Positions 18,161 to 28,700 of a DNA stretch of 64,000 nt are shown here, one piece after another. The stretch is from Aureisphaera sp963669405. Lineage in GTDB: Bacteria; Bacteroidota; Bacteroidia; Flavobacteriales; Flavobacteriaceae. Positions within the stretch are counted from its first letter, which is position 1; each line of letters begins with the position of its first letter. A program made the position numbers and the translations under genes. The stretch is from positions 310,001 to 374,000 of the forward strand of contig CAXXHF010000002.1 in NCBI GenBank assembly GCA_963669405.2, in the 5' to 3' direction. The notes below the pieces were generated by a model. It did no database searches. It had not been told where the DNA came from and was given only the letters and a program-made list of their open reading frames with translations.

Positions 18161-20707
18161 ATGCGCTATAAACTCAAACCCATCCACCTTTTGTGGATTT
18201 TTGCAGCCACCTTATCTGTTGTGTTGCATTACTCGGACAGTTTTACTCATACAGAAACTATTAGCGAATGGGACCAGTTAAACAAACAATATCCTGGAGA
18301 ATGGTTTTACAATGAGCGTGCCTATCCAGATGGATATATTAATGTGGAAGCCATCCAAAATGCTGAATTACAAGCAAAACAAATATTAGCCAATCGACAA
18401 CCTGCAGGGAATTGGGAACTAAAAGGCCCTTTGAATACAGGAGGACGAATTACCGATATAGCCTTATCTCCAGATAATGACGATGTATTTTATGCAGGAG
18501 CTGCAACCGGAGGTATTTTTAAAACTACCGACAGAGGAAGCTCATGGACACCTGTTTTTGACCAACAATCCAAACTTTCTATAGGAGATATTGCCATTGC
18601 GCCGTCTAATGCCAATACTTTGTATGTAGGAACAGGGGAAGCCAATGGTAGTGTAAACACAGGAGCGTTTTTTGGTGACGGAATTTACAAGACGACTGAT
18701 GCAGGAGCTACTTGGAACAATGTAGGCTTACCCGAAAGTAATCATATAGGACGCATTGTAATAGATCCTACAGATGAAGATCGTGTTTTTGTAGCTGCTA
18801 CTGGTAAACTATATGGTTATAATCCAGAACGTGGCGTATACCGAACCACAGACGGAGGTACCACTTGGGATCAGGTGTTGCATATTACAGATTCTACGGC
18901 TGCTATAGATGTAGCAATGAATCCATCTAATACAGATATTATTTTCGCTGCAATGTGGGAACGTACCCGTAAACCTTGGCAAAGAGACTACGGAGGAGTA
19001 ACATCTGCCATTCATAGATCTACAGATGGTGGTGACACATGGGAAGAGTTGGGTGCTGCACACGGACTTCCTGCACCTAATGCACAAACCGGACGTATAG
19101 GACTGGCTGTTTCTCAGTCTGATCCTGCTACTATTTATGCCAGATTTACTACCAATGAAATTACCAACACCTTTAACGGATTGTATAAATCTACTGACAA
19201 TGGAGACAATTGGACCTTGGTTACTTTAAGTGAAATTGATTTTGTAGACTCTTTCTTTGGGTGGTATTTTGGAAACTTACGGGTAAACCCAACCGATCCA
19301 GATCAGGTTTACGTATTGGGTCAATTGCTCTACCGAACTGATAATAGTGGAAACTCGTGGAATGAAGTAAGTGGAATGCACGTAGATCATCATGCTATGG
19401 AGTTCTCCAACAATGATAGCAATTTCATCTTAGCAGGAAACGATGGAGGGCTTTATCTATCAGAAAATGGAGGAAGTTCCTGGAATAAGTTTACCAACTT
19501 GCCCATTACCCAATTTTATAATATTGAAGTAGACAATTTACAGCCAGAGCGGTTATATGGAGGAACACAAGACAATAATACCATTCGTACAATTTCTGGA
19601 GGGCAAAGCGATTGGAGCCCTATTTGGGGAGGAGATGGGTTTCATGTAAATGTAGATCCTGTAGATAATAATTATATCTATGTAGAATCTCAATTTGGAA
19701 ACCTGGGAAGATCTACCAATGGAGGTGCCAATTTTCAAGGAGCTACTGATGGGATTGATTTTAACGATCGTAACAACTGGAATACCCCTGTAATAATATC
19801 ACCCTTCGATAATGAAATTTTGTATTACGGAACCAATAGGCTTTATAGTTCTAACAGAGCTGTATTTTGGAATGCAATTAGTCCTGACCTTACTGATGGC
19901 CCACACCCTAGTGGCTCTACTAGCTATGGTACCTTAACTGCTATTGGACCATCATATTTAAATCTCGATGTTATTTATACAGGTAGTGACGATGGAAATG
20001 TAAATGTCACTTTTGATGGAGGAGCAACATGGACCAATATTAGTGCAGGATTGCCCAATAGATATATTACCTCCATTGCAGTTTCTCCTTCAGATGATTT
20101 AACAGCCTATGTAGCACTTTCAGGATATCAAGAATTGGATTTCGATCCACATATTTTCAAAACCATAGATGGTGGGCAAAATTGGACACCCGTTTCTGGA
20201 AACCTTCCCAACATTCCTGTAAATGATATTCTTATTAATAGCACAGAAACTGTGTTATTTGCTGCTACTGACCTTAACGTTTGGTACTCGCAAGATGATG
20301 GTGCCAGTTGGACTATTCTAGGAGATAATCTGCCACTTACCCTTACGCGGGATTTAAAATTACATGAACCTACTGGCACTCTCTATGCTGGAACCTATGG
20401 AAGATCCATGCACAGTTTTGATTTGTCGCAAGTATTGAGCGTAAATGACTTTTTGGATACAGATAATGCTGTGGTGATATACCCTGTTCCAACTGCCGAT
20501 AAAATTAATATTGAACATTCCCTGTCCAGTAATGGAACCATTGCTATGTTTGATGTGTTAGGAAGAAATATAAAACAACTCTATTCAGGAGATTTGTCTC
20601 AATCCAAAGACCAATCCTTTTCTATAGCAGAGCTTCCCAATGGAGTTTACTTTGTTCAAATTAGTTCAGGTAATAAAAAGCTGTCAAGGAAGATTGTAAA
20701 GCAATAA
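18161..20707 (+). CDS. VPS10/BNR-repeat secreted protein with T9SS sorting domain
   Basis: An 848-residue exported protein built from VPS10/sortilin-like beta-propeller repeats, seen as many copies of the pattern TTDGGxTW and FKTIDGGQNW from about residue 110 to 740. A hydrophobic N-terminal segment (LLWIFAATLSVVLHY) serves as a signal. The last 75 residues are a type A T9SS sorting domain (VIYPVPTADKINIEH to KLSRKIVKQ). Proteins of this type are often annotated as glycosyl hydrolases, but no catalytic residue can be named here; adhesion or polymer binding is equally likely. Confidence 0.9.
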   Translation: MRYKLKPIHLLWIFAATLSVVLHYSDSFTHTETISEWDQLNKQYPGEWFYNERAYPDGYINVEAIQNAELQAKQILANRQPAGNWELKGPLNTGGRITDIALSPDNDDVFYAGAATGGIFKTTDRGSSWTPVFDQQSKLSIGDIAIAPSNANTLYVGTGEANGSVNTGAFFGDGIYKTTDAGATWNNVGLPESNHIGRIVIDPTDEDRVFVAATGKLYGYNPERGVYRTTDGGTTWDQVLHITDSTAAIDVAMNPSNTDIIFAAMWERTRKPWQRDYGGVTSAIHRSTDGGDTWEELGAAHGLPAPNAQTGRIGLAVSQSDPATIYARFTTNEITNTFNGLYKSTDNGDNWTLVTLSEIDFVDSFFGWYFGNLRVNPTDPDQVYVLGQLLYRTDNSGNSWNEVSGMHVDHHAMEFSNNDSNFILAGNDGGLYLSENGGSSWNKFTNLPITQFYNIEVDNLQPERLYGGTQDNNTIRTISGGQSDWSPIWGGDGFHVNVDPVDNNYIYVESQFGNLGRSTNGGANFQGATDGIDFNDRNNWNTPVIISPFDNEILYYGTNRLYSSNRAVFWNAISPDLTDGPHPSGSTSYGTLTAIGPSYLNLDVIYTGSDDGNVNVTFDGGATWTNISAGLPNRYITSIAVSPSDDLTAYVALSGYQELDFDPHIFKTIDGGQNWTPVSGNLPNIPVNDILINSTETVLFAATDLNVWYSQDDGASWTILGDNLPLTLTRDLKLHEPTGTLYAGTYGRSMHSFDLSQVLSVNDFLDTDNAVVIYPVPTADKINIEHSLSSNGTIAMFDVLGRNIKQLYSGDLSQSKDQSFSIAELPNGVYFVQISSGNKKLSRKIVKQ

Positions 20708-20756
20708 TTGTGTTTTTGGGGACTCCAAACAAATCTTTGCAAGGAGAAAAAAACAT

Positions 20757-21446
20757 TTATAAGATATCTAGCATTTCTGAAGCTAGAGCAAGTTCCCTGA
20801 AGTTAGGATGTTGTATAGGTTCTGATACCTTTTCATGCTCCCAAGTGGTATGAAATGGAATGTGGAAAGCATGTCCTCCTATTTCCAAAACAGGGAGAAT
20901 ATCACTTTTTACACTATTCCCTACCATAAGGAATTCTCCTGGAAAAATATCTAAATGATCTACCAGCTTTTGATAGTGCTTGGGTTGTTTATCACTCACA
21001 ATTTCAATATGATGAAAGTACGGCTCTAAACCTGATTTAATGAGTTTGCGTTCTTGATCTAATAAATCCCCTTTGGTCGCCATAACCAACCTATATTTTG
21101 AAGATAGGTAACTTAGGGTTCCCTCAATACCATCTATTAATTCAATAGGAGCCTCCAACATTCGCTTTCCAATTCCTATGATTTCTGAAATAGTTTTATT
21201 GGTCACTTTTCCTTTCGAAAATTCGATAGCGGCTTCTACCAAAGACAATGTAAAAGGCTTAATACCATACCCATACATGGGCAAATTTTTCATTTCCATA
21301 TCGAAAAGGCTGCGATTGCACTCTTCTTTGGGCATAAAACCCTTCATAAGTTCGCAAAATTCCAATTCAGCATCACGAAACAAGGTCTCGTTTACCCAAA
21401 GGGTATCATCGGCATCAAAGGCTATGGCTTTTATATTGGAAATCAT
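20757..21446 (-). CDS. HAD family hydrolase
   Basis: A 229-residue haloacid dehalogenase-type phosphatase. Motif I is DADDTLWVNE (nucleophile and acid Asp), motif II lies in VMATKGD, motif III is the lysine of SDKQPKHY and motif IV is MVGNSVKSDILP. The cap is a small helical C1 type. The substrate is unknown; the DTLW variant of motif I is common in HAD phosphatases. It starts five bases after the ettA stop and is probably co-transcribed with it. Confidence 0.88.
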   Translation of the reverse strand: MISNIKAIAFDADDTLWVNETLFRDAELEFCELMKGFMPKEECNRSLFDMEMKNLPMYGYGIKPFTLSLVEAAIEFSKGKVTNKTISEIIGIGKRMLEAPIELIDGIEGTLSYLSSKYRLVMATKGDLLDQERKLIKSGLEPYFHHIEIVSDKQPKHYQKLVDHLDIFPGEFLMVGNSVKSDILPVLEIGGHAFHIPFHTTWEHEKVSEPIQHPNFRELALASEMLDIL

Positions 21447-21451
21447 CTATG

Positions 21452-23143
21452 TTAACGTATCAATTTCTTGTATTTGATTCGTTTTGGTAATAAATCACCT
21501 CCCAATCGTTTCTTCTTGTTTTCTTCGTAATCACTAAAACTCCCTTCAAAGAAGTATACTTGACTCTCTCCTTCAAATGCTAAAATATGGGTGCAAATCC
21601 TATCTAAGAACCACCGATCGTGACTAATGACCACGGCACAACCTGCGAAGTTCTCCAATCCTTCTTCCAAAGCACGAAGTGTGTTTACATCTAAATCATT
21701 GGTAGGCTCATCCAGCAACAATACATTTCCTTCTTCTTTCAAGGTCATTGCTAGGTGTAAACGGTTACGTTCCCCACCTGAAAGCATGGAAACTTTTTTG
21801 TTCTGTTCACTACCACTAAAGTTGAATCGACTTAAGTAAGCTCTAGAATTAATCTGTCTTCCTCCCATCATAATCAATTCTTGTCCATCACTAAAGTTTT
21901 CCCAAATAGTTTTATTGGAGTCAATATTGGAATGGGATTGATCTACATAAGCCAGTTTTGCAGTCTCCCCTAGTTCAAAAGTTCCTTTGTCTGGTTCCAA
22001 CTCATCCATGATCATTTTAAAAATGGTCGTCTTTCCAGCTCCATTAGGTCCTATAATCCCCACAATCCCTGCTTGAGGTAATTTAAAATTAAGGTCTTCG
22101 TAAAGGAGCTTATCTCCAAAGGCTTTAGAAACGCCTTTCGCTTCAATAACATTGGTTCCCAATCGCGGACCATTAGGAATATAGATTTCGAGCTTTTCGT
22201 CCAGTTTCTTCTGGTCTTGGCTCATCAACTTTTCATAATTCTGTAAACGGGCTTTCTGTTTGGTCTGGCGCCCTTTAGGAGCCATACGAACCCATTCCAA
22301 CTCACGCTCTAATGTTTTTTGACGCTTACTAGCTTGTTTCTGTTCTTGCGCCAATCGTTTAGATTTCTGATCCAACCACGAAGAATAATTCCCTTTCCAA
22401 GGGATACCCTCACCGCGATCTAACTCTAAGATCCATCCTGCCACATTATCCAGAAAGTAACGGTCGTGCGTTACCGCTATAACAGTTCCTTTATATTGAG
22501 CCAAATGATGCTCTAACCAGTGGACACTCTCTGCATCTAAGTGGTTCGTAGGCTCATCTAACAACAACACATCCGGTTCCTGCAGCAACAATCTACACAA
22601 AGCTACACGACGACGCTCTCCTCCAGAAAGTATTTTTATGGGAATGTCTGCTTCTGGAGTACGCAACGCATCCATAGCAATTTCTAATTTCGTATCCAAT
22701 TCCCAAGCATTGGTAGCATCAATTTGGTCCTGTAGCTTCGCCTGCTTGTCCATGAGTTCCTGCATTTTGTCTGCATTCTCATAGACTTCGGGCAATCCAA
22801 ACATGTCGTTTATCTTGTTGTACTCATCTAGAATATCAACCACTTCCTGAACACCTTCCTTTACAATCTCGATCACGGTTTTATCCTCATCCAGTTGTGG
22901 TTCCTGTTCCAAATAACCTACAGTATATCCAGGAGAAAAAATCACATCACCTCGATAGTTTTTATCAATCCCGGCAATGATCTTCAACAAGGTAGATTTA
23001 CCACTACCGTTAAGTCCTAAGATTCCAATTTTAGCACCGTAGAAAAAACTTAAGTATATATTCTTGAGAACAGGTGTCTGGGCATTCTGAAAAGTTTTGG
23101 TAACCCCAGACATCGAAAAGATGACTTTCTTATCGTCGGACAT
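21452..23143 (-). CDS. ettA: energy-dependent translational throttle protein (ABC-F)
   Basis: EttA binds the ribosomal E site and gates the first peptide bond according to ATP/ADP level. The 563-residue protein has two ABC domains with Walker A GLNGSGKST and GPNGAGKTT, signatures LSGGERRR and LSGGERNR, and Walker B DVLLLDEPTNHLD and NVLLLDEPTNDLD. The linker between them carries the tRNA-interaction helices (LEWVRMAPKGRQTKQKARL). Length and order are as in EttA. The 59-residue membrane protein gene lies 33 bases upstream and the HAD gene five bases downstream, all on the minus strand. Confidence 0.95.
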   Translation of the reverse strand: MSDDKKVIFSMSGVTKTFQNAQTPVLKNIYLSFFYGAKIGILGLNGSGKSTLLKIIAGIDKNYRGDVIFSPGYTVGYLEQEPQLDEDKTVIEIVKEGVQEVVDILDEYNKINDMFGLPEVYENADKMQELMDKQAKLQDQIDATNAWELDTKLEIAMDALRTPEADIPIKILSGGERRRVALCRLLLQEPDVLLLDEPTNHLDAESVHWLEHHLAQYKGTVIAVTHDRYFLDNVAGWILELDRGEGIPWKGNYSSWLDQKSKRLAQEQKQASKRQKTLERELEWVRMAPKGRQTKQKARLQNYEKLMSQDQKKLDEKLEIYIPNGPRLGTNVIEAKGVSKAFGDKLLYEDLNFKLPQAGIVGIIGPNGAGKTTIFKMIMDELEPDKGTFELGETAKLAYVDQSHSNIDSNKTIWENFSDGQELIMMGGRQINSRAYLSRFNFSGSEQNKKVSMLSGGERNRLHLAMTLKEEGNVLLLDEPTNDLDVNTLRALEEGLENFAGCAVVISHDRWFLDRICTHILAFEGESQVYFFEGSFSDYEENKKKRLGGDLLPKRIKYKKLIR

Positions 23144-23176
23144 GTGTATTATACGTTAGTTGGTTATACTTAAAAA

Positions 23177-23356
23177 TTAGACGCGCCCTTTAAGCGCATT
23201 AAAAACCCAGGCAATGGCAAAAAACCCAATGCCTACAGCTGCAAATCCCCATCCTGCAACATCATCATACTTAAACGCTCCCAGAGCAATCAAGGAACAT
23301 CCTACTATTATCATAATAAATGTGGCCCAAGCCAAGACCGTATTTTTATTCATCAT
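23177..23356 (-). CDS. CAL67264-type small membrane protein
   Basis: A 59-residue gene too short for a usual length cut-off. The protein begins MMNKNTVLAWATFIMIIVGC and ends FAIAWVFNALKGRV, with two predicted helices joined by the loop FKYDDVAGWG. I recall a conserved flavobacterial family of this size (CAL67264 family membrane protein) that matches in layout; its function is unknown. Either of the two adjacent ATG codons at 23356 and 23353 could start it. It lies 33 bases upstream of ettA on the same strand and may be co-transcribed with it. Confidence 0.8.
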   Translation of the reverse strand: MMNKNTVLAWATFIMIIVGCSLIALGAFKYDDVAGWGFAAVGIGFFAIAWVFNALKGRV

Positions 23357-23400
23357 ATCTAAGAATTTATTGGCGTTCCCTACTTTGCCAAACTACTAAG

Positions 23401-23507
23401 GTTGAAGGACTTCAACAACCAAAGTCTTTAGGCTACGTAGGTCCGGGCTTTCTGCTATATCTTCCATTCAGGAAGGATGTCGCATCAATCCCTAACGCAA
23501 ATATCGT
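23401..23507. other. structured intergenic element, possibly a REP-like repeat
   Basis: The gap between two divergent genes holds a 7-bp hairpin (GTTGAAG-GA-CTTCAAC at 23401-23416). It is followed by GTCCGGGCTTTCTGCTATAT, a hairpin CTTCC-ATTCA-GGAAG (23461-23475), GGATGTCGCATCAATCCC and TAACGC. From memory, the GGGCTTTC...GGATG...AATCCCTAACGC layout recurs between genes in Bacteroidota genomes. Only one copy is in this window. No coding potential was seen. Confidence 0.4.
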
Positions 23508-23574
23508 TAATTAATCGTAGAATCGAGAAGTGAAACTAACGCACTTTTGTATTTTTGGGGAAACTATGCATGCA

Positions 23575-25203
23575 ATGGATATTAACTTCAACAAGAACGA
23601 AGACCATAATAAACTCTTACTCTCCGAATTACGTCGAAAATTGGCCAAAGTAAAACAAGGAGGTGGCCCAAAAAGAATCGAGAAACATCATGCCAAAGGA
23701 AAAATGACGGCTAGAGAACGGATCGATTATTTGTTGGACGATAAAAAACCATGTATTGAAATCGGAGCCTTTGCCGGTGAAGGTATGTATGAAGAACACG
23801 GTGGATGCCCCAGTGGTGGTGTTGTCGTTAAGATAGGCTATGTAGAGGGAAAACAATGCATCGTTGTTGCCAATGACGCCACCGTAAAAGCAGGAGCTTG
23901 GTTTCCTATTACCGGAAAGAAAAACCTAAGAGCTCAAGAGATTTCCATTGAGAACAAATTGCCCATTATTTATTTGGTAGACAGTGCTGGAGTATACTTA
24001 CCTATGCAAGATGAAATTTTTCCGGACAAAGAACATTTTGGGCGAATTTTTAGAAACAACGCTGTAATGAGTAGTATGGGAATCACTCAAATAGCAGCGG
24101 TAATGGGAAGTTGTGTCGCTGGGGGTGCCTATCTACCCATTATGAGTGATGAAGCCCTTATTGTAGATAAAACGGGAAGTATTTTCTTGGCCGGAAGCTA
24201 TTTGGTAAAAGCAGCTATTGGTGAAAGTATTGACAATGAAACCTTGGGTGGTGCAACTACCCACTGTGAAATTAGTGGTGTTACTGATTACAAAGCCAAA
24301 GACGATAAAGATGCCTTGGATACTATCAAAAATATTATTTCAAAAATTGGAGATTATGACAAGGCTGGTTTTAACAGGGTTCAATCGCACAAACCTGTTG
24401 AAAACCCTAAAGATATGTACGGTATCCTCCCTAAATCAAGGGCCGATCAATATGATATGCGGGAAATCATAAAACGATTGGTGGACGAAAGCAAGTTTGA
24501 AGAATATAAAGAAGGTTACGGAAAAACCATCCTTACCGGATATGCCAGAATTGATGGTTGGGCAGTAGGTATTGTGGCCAACCAACGTAAGTTGGTAAAG
24601 ACTAAAAAGGGAGAAATGCAATTTGGTGGGGTAATTTATAGCGATAGTGCAGACAAAGCCACCCGATTCATTGCCAATTGCAATCAGAAAAAGATTCCTT
24701 TGGTGTTTTTACAGGACGTTACCGGATTTATGGTGGGTAGCAAAAGTGAACATGGAGGTATCATTAAGGATGGTGCAAAAATGGTGAATGCTGTAAGCAA
24801 TAGTGTAGTCCCTAAGTTTACCATTGTTATTGGGAACTCCTATGGTGCTGGTAATTATGCCATGTGTGGAAAAGCATATGACCCGCGTTTAATTGCTGCA
24901 TGGCCTAGTGCTGAATTAGCTGTAATGAGTGGTAATAGTGCTGCCAAAGTACTGCTACAGATTGAAACCGCTTCTCTAAAAAAAGAAGGAAAAGAAATAA
25001 CTCCTGAAGTTGAAAAAGAGCTGTACGACAAGATTAAATCTAGATATGACAGACAGGTTTCCCCTTATTATGCAGCTTCCCGTATTTGGACAGACGCCAT
25101 TATTGATCCTATGGATACCCGAAAATGGATTTCTATAGGGATTGAGGCCGCAGACCACGCCCCTATTGAAAAACCATTTAATTTAGGCGTAATCCAAGTT
25201 TAA
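23575..25203 (+). CDS. acyl-CoA carboxylase, carboxyltransferase beta subunit
   Basis: A biotin-dependent carboxyltransferase of the propionyl/methylcrotonyl-CoA carboxylase type, which moves carboxyl from biotin to an acyl-CoA in the cytoplasm. The 542-residue product has ARERIDYLLD, the glycine-rich GACVAGGAYLP-like segment CVAGGAYLPIMSDE and the second-lobe VTGFMVGSKSEHGGIIKDGA with GNSYGAGNYAM. The methylcrotonyl enzyme is the closest match by feel. The start was placed at 23575 (an ATG at 23566 is also possible) because a -7 box TATTTTTG lies at 23550-23557; the GTG at 23530 would precede it. The alpha subunit is not next to it. Confidence 0.92.
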   Translation: MDINFNKNEDHNKLLLSELRRKLAKVKQGGGPKRIEKHHAKGKMTARERIDYLLDDKKPCIEIGAFAGEGMYEEHGGCPSGGVVVKIGYVEGKQCIVVANDATVKAGAWFPITGKKNLRAQEISIENKLPIIYLVDSAGVYLPMQDEIFPDKEHFGRIFRNNAVMSSMGITQIAAVMGSCVAGGAYLPIMSDEALIVDKTGSIFLAGSYLVKAAIGESIDNETLGGATTHCEISGVTDYKAKDDKDALDTIKNIISKIGDYDKAGFNRVQSHKPVENPKDMYGILPKSRADQYDMREIIKRLVDESKFEEYKEGYGKTILTGYARIDGWAVGIVANQRKLVKTKKGEMQFGGVIYSDSADKATRFIANCNQKKIPLVFLQDVTGFMVGSKSEHGGIIKDGAKMVNAVSNSVVPKFTIVIGNSYGAGNYAMCGKAYDPRLIAAWPSAELAVMSGNSAAKVLLQIETASLKKEGKEITPEVEKELYDKIKSRYDRQVSPYYAASRIWTDAIIDPMDTRKWISIGIEAADHAPIEKPFNLGVIQV

Positions 25204-25220
25204 CAAAATAACCTTCTGTC

Positions 25221-25628
25221 ATGTTATTCAGTACTAAAACCGTTATTCGGGCCAAAGATTTTGATGCTTCAATAGCGTTCTACACAAAGGTTTTGAATCT
25301 AACAATTGCTGAAAATTATAATGATGGCGATGGATCTAGAGGGGCTATTCTGCGAATTGGTCATGAAAACAGTACTGCATTTATAGAGATTTCTGAAATC
25401 TCTAGTCATCATTCGTATTATCAAGAAGCCTTTAGTGAGTCATTCCAAAATGACAAAGTTGATATTCAAATACGAACGGACAATGTTCAATACTGGGCAG
25501 ATCGTATTAATGAACAATGGACCTCAAGAGGTCCTTTGCTAAGACCTTGGGGTTCCTATTATCTCTATCTAAAGGATCCCGATGGGCTTCAAATTATCAT
25601 CTATCAGGAAAAAACCACATCTTCCTAA
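25221..25628 (+). CDS. VOC/glyoxalase-family protein
   Basis: A 135-residue protein of the vicinal-oxygen-chelate superfamily, with the paired beta-alpha-beta pattern: VIRAKDFDASIAFYTKVLNL at the N-terminus and WGSYYLYLKDPDGLQIIIYQ at the C-terminus. The usual metal ligands cannot be assigned with certainty, so it could be a lyase, a dioxygenase-like enzyme or a binding protein. It starts 17 bases after the carboxylase gene on the same strand and may belong to the same transcript. Confidence 0.82.
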   Translation: MLFSTKTVIRAKDFDASIAFYTKVLNLTIAENYNDGDGSRGAILRIGHENSTAFIEISEISSHHSYYQEAFSESFQNDKVDIQIRTDNVQYWADRINEQWTSRGPLLRPWGSYYLYLKDPDGLQIIIYQEKTTSS

Positions 25629-25738
25629 ATTTTAACTTCACCCTTCTTAATTTCAAAAACAACTGATTTTCAACAGGTAACAATTCACGATTGTTTGGAT
25701 ATGCTTATAAAAAAGAAAAGCAATCTAAATCCATTGTT

Positions 25739-28700
25739 ATGAAAAATTCAGTAAAATTAAGTAGCAAATTACTTACAAAAATGAGCTTCATGATCTTAGT
25801 ATGGTTCATGGGGTTTGGCGCTATTGCGCAAGAAAAAAATTCGAACTTTAGACTTATTGCCCCAGATGTGGTGGCCCAAGGGCAATCCTTTACAGGAACA
25901 GTAGGTGAAGAAACCGAAAATGGTTTTATTCCCTTAAAACAAGGAAGTCAGATACAAGTCATGGGCACCGTTGTAGAGGTAGGACAACAAGGAAAGGTAG
26001 AAATTCCCAGTTGTTCAGAAGCCTCAGGAAAGTTTCCATTGTTAGTTGAACTTATTTCCCTTGCTAGGAATACTGTTCCAAGTGATCTGGTCATTATCGC
26101 TAACTCACCCGTGTTTGTTCCTATGTCTACTATTGCAAATCCAAATGTTGAAATTTGGAATACACCAGATATTGTAAGACCGGGAGAATTAATTACCGTA
26201 CAAGGAACAAATGTAGATCAACTATCTCAAGAAGTATTACAAAGTGTTGAAGGAAACACTCTTTCCCTGACGGAAGTATCCTCTTCTTATTTTGAATCTC
26301 AATACTTGGTTTCAGGTGATTTTCCTGAAGGAGATTACCATTTCTCTGCTCAAGACGCATCTGGAAATGTTTATAGTTCAGATGATGTGAGTGTGAATCC
26401 CTCCATCGAAATGCAAGGCCCCGCCTTGAAACATGTTGGCCAACGCGGAAAAATCACCTTGAAAGCAAATGTAGATGGCATCATCATTTTGTCTGGAGGA
26501 CTTCCAGTTATTGAATTACAACCCAATAGTGATGCAATACAGCCTTTACCTAATGGTGATTATCACATCACAGTGCAAGCTGAGAAAACCATTAAAATTC
26601 CTTTTAGAGCTAGACAGATAGGGCAATATACAGTGACTGCAAATATCTATTCAGAAAATGAATTAATTGATGAATTGAACAATAGTGAAGTCACAACCCA
26701 AGAAATCTCTGTACAAAACAACTACGATAGTGTCAATGATGAGACCAATATTAATACGCAGGCAGAAATTGTTACTGAAGGCGGATCTCCTATATCCAAT
26801 ACTCCGGTTGATGGTATACTCACGCATCCAGATGGTGTAGAATACATATCTGCAGTAACCAATGAAACGGGAACTCTAACTGTTAATACAGTGGTTTCAG
26901 GACAGGTTCCTAATAATCTTGTTTCGTTTTATCCACTTCAAATCATAGGACATACGCTTGCGCAAGAAAGTGCCAATATAAATTGCAACGATGGCCTCCA
27001 AACCCAAGAAGTAGATGAAGAACTTGTTGAGGAATTAGCGGAGATGCTATCCAAACAAGAAAGCATTTGGGGCAATTATGGAGGAATCTGCGGAACAGGA
27101 CTATTGGAAATAGCAAGGACCGACCCTGAAGCATTTGCAGGACTCACAGATATTAAACAGCAAATACGTACCTGGTTACAGGAATTTTTAAATAACGAAG
27201 AAAATGATGATGCCGATATGGAATTTGAATTTGACGAGGCCATGCGTGAAATCTATGAAACCAACAAAAAAGTTTGGGGAAATTACTCTGGTATCTGTGG
27301 AACTGGCCTTATGGAAATGGCCCGACAGGATCCGGATGGATATGCTAAATTCTTGGAGTACGAAGAACAAATTGCGGAATGGTTGGAGAATTCTGGTGAG
27401 AACGAAGACAACGGTGACAATGAAGTCGATATCGACGAGGACCTGCATGACATATACAAAGCCAATAAAGAAATGTGGGGTAATTACCAAGGAATATGTG
27501 GTACGGCCCTATGGGAAATGGCCAACTTGTATCCAGATCTTTACAAAGAGTTCTTAGAGAACGAAAAGCGTATTGAGGAAATGCTCAATGATTCTTCTGA
27601 AGAACCCGAAAACCCAGATAAAGATGATGACGGTTTTGAAGATGTAGAAGAAGATATTCAAGAAAAAATGGAAAATCCCGATGCTCCAGAATTTAAGGAC
27701 GAAAGGATTACAAGAGCTTTCGAGTCAGATAACGTAGCACCCTACAGAACAATTACCATTCGTTTGGGAGGTGTAGAAGCTGGAATTACCAAAGTTGGAG
27801 ATCATTACTTCATGACCGAAGAAAAGTCAATCGCTATTGATCCTGAGACAGGTACTGCAATATCTTTCTTTGATTTTACCAAAGGGGAAGTTATAGAAGG
27901 AGAACTGTGGTATGCAATTTACCTTATTTCTCTTGGCAATAGTCCATTAAATCTGATTTCCCGAATTGTGGACAGTTCTGAATCTTTAGGAAGAGCTTAT
28001 TTAGATGAGCTTATGACCGATATGACAGAAAATGATCATCCCGCAATGGTTGTGGAGATTACTTCAGAAATGCTATTGTTGATGCAGTTCACCGTTTCCT
28101 TTGAAATGGCAGCCATGCCTCAACTGGGAGACCATGTACGTTCTGCCCACAATCATTTTGAAAAAGCACTCGCCGCTGCAGAAAATGGTGATTGGACCGA
28201 AGCATGGTTAGAATTGAAAAAAGCCGAATTGGATATGGCTATGCTAATGCTGGAAGTCTGGCCAGGTGGTTCTGCCGGTAAAGGAACTGTAAAGGCCGGA
28301 AACCGACTGGTAAAACCAGCTGTTGAAATGTCTACCGTTACTGGTCGCAAAATGGACGAGGTGGTAGATGTGCTTAGAACCGCTGCTAAAAATGAAACCA
28401 ATTCGGACATTGCTACTGCTATTTCAAAAAAGGCAGATGACTTGGAAGAAATAGCTTCACAATCATCCCAAATACGTAGGGCTTTTGATATCGGTACGCC
28501 GAGACCCACCAACATGGCTACTGCCGCAAAAGACAGAAAAACATTGGAAGGGTTCTTCGGAGCTGAAAACGTAAATAAATTGGGGAGAAGAAGAGAGAGC
28601 AATGTTTTGGTAGTAACTGCCAAAGGTCCAGATGGATCTGACGTAAAACAAGTTTGGGTACGCCCAGAATATACCGATTATAAAAAGGCGTATAAAGATG

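Noticed and set aside
18809..20379. Repeats in the 18161-20707 gene read as tandem DNA repeats
   Set aside because: They are protein-level BNR repeats with diverged DNA, not a DNA repeat array.
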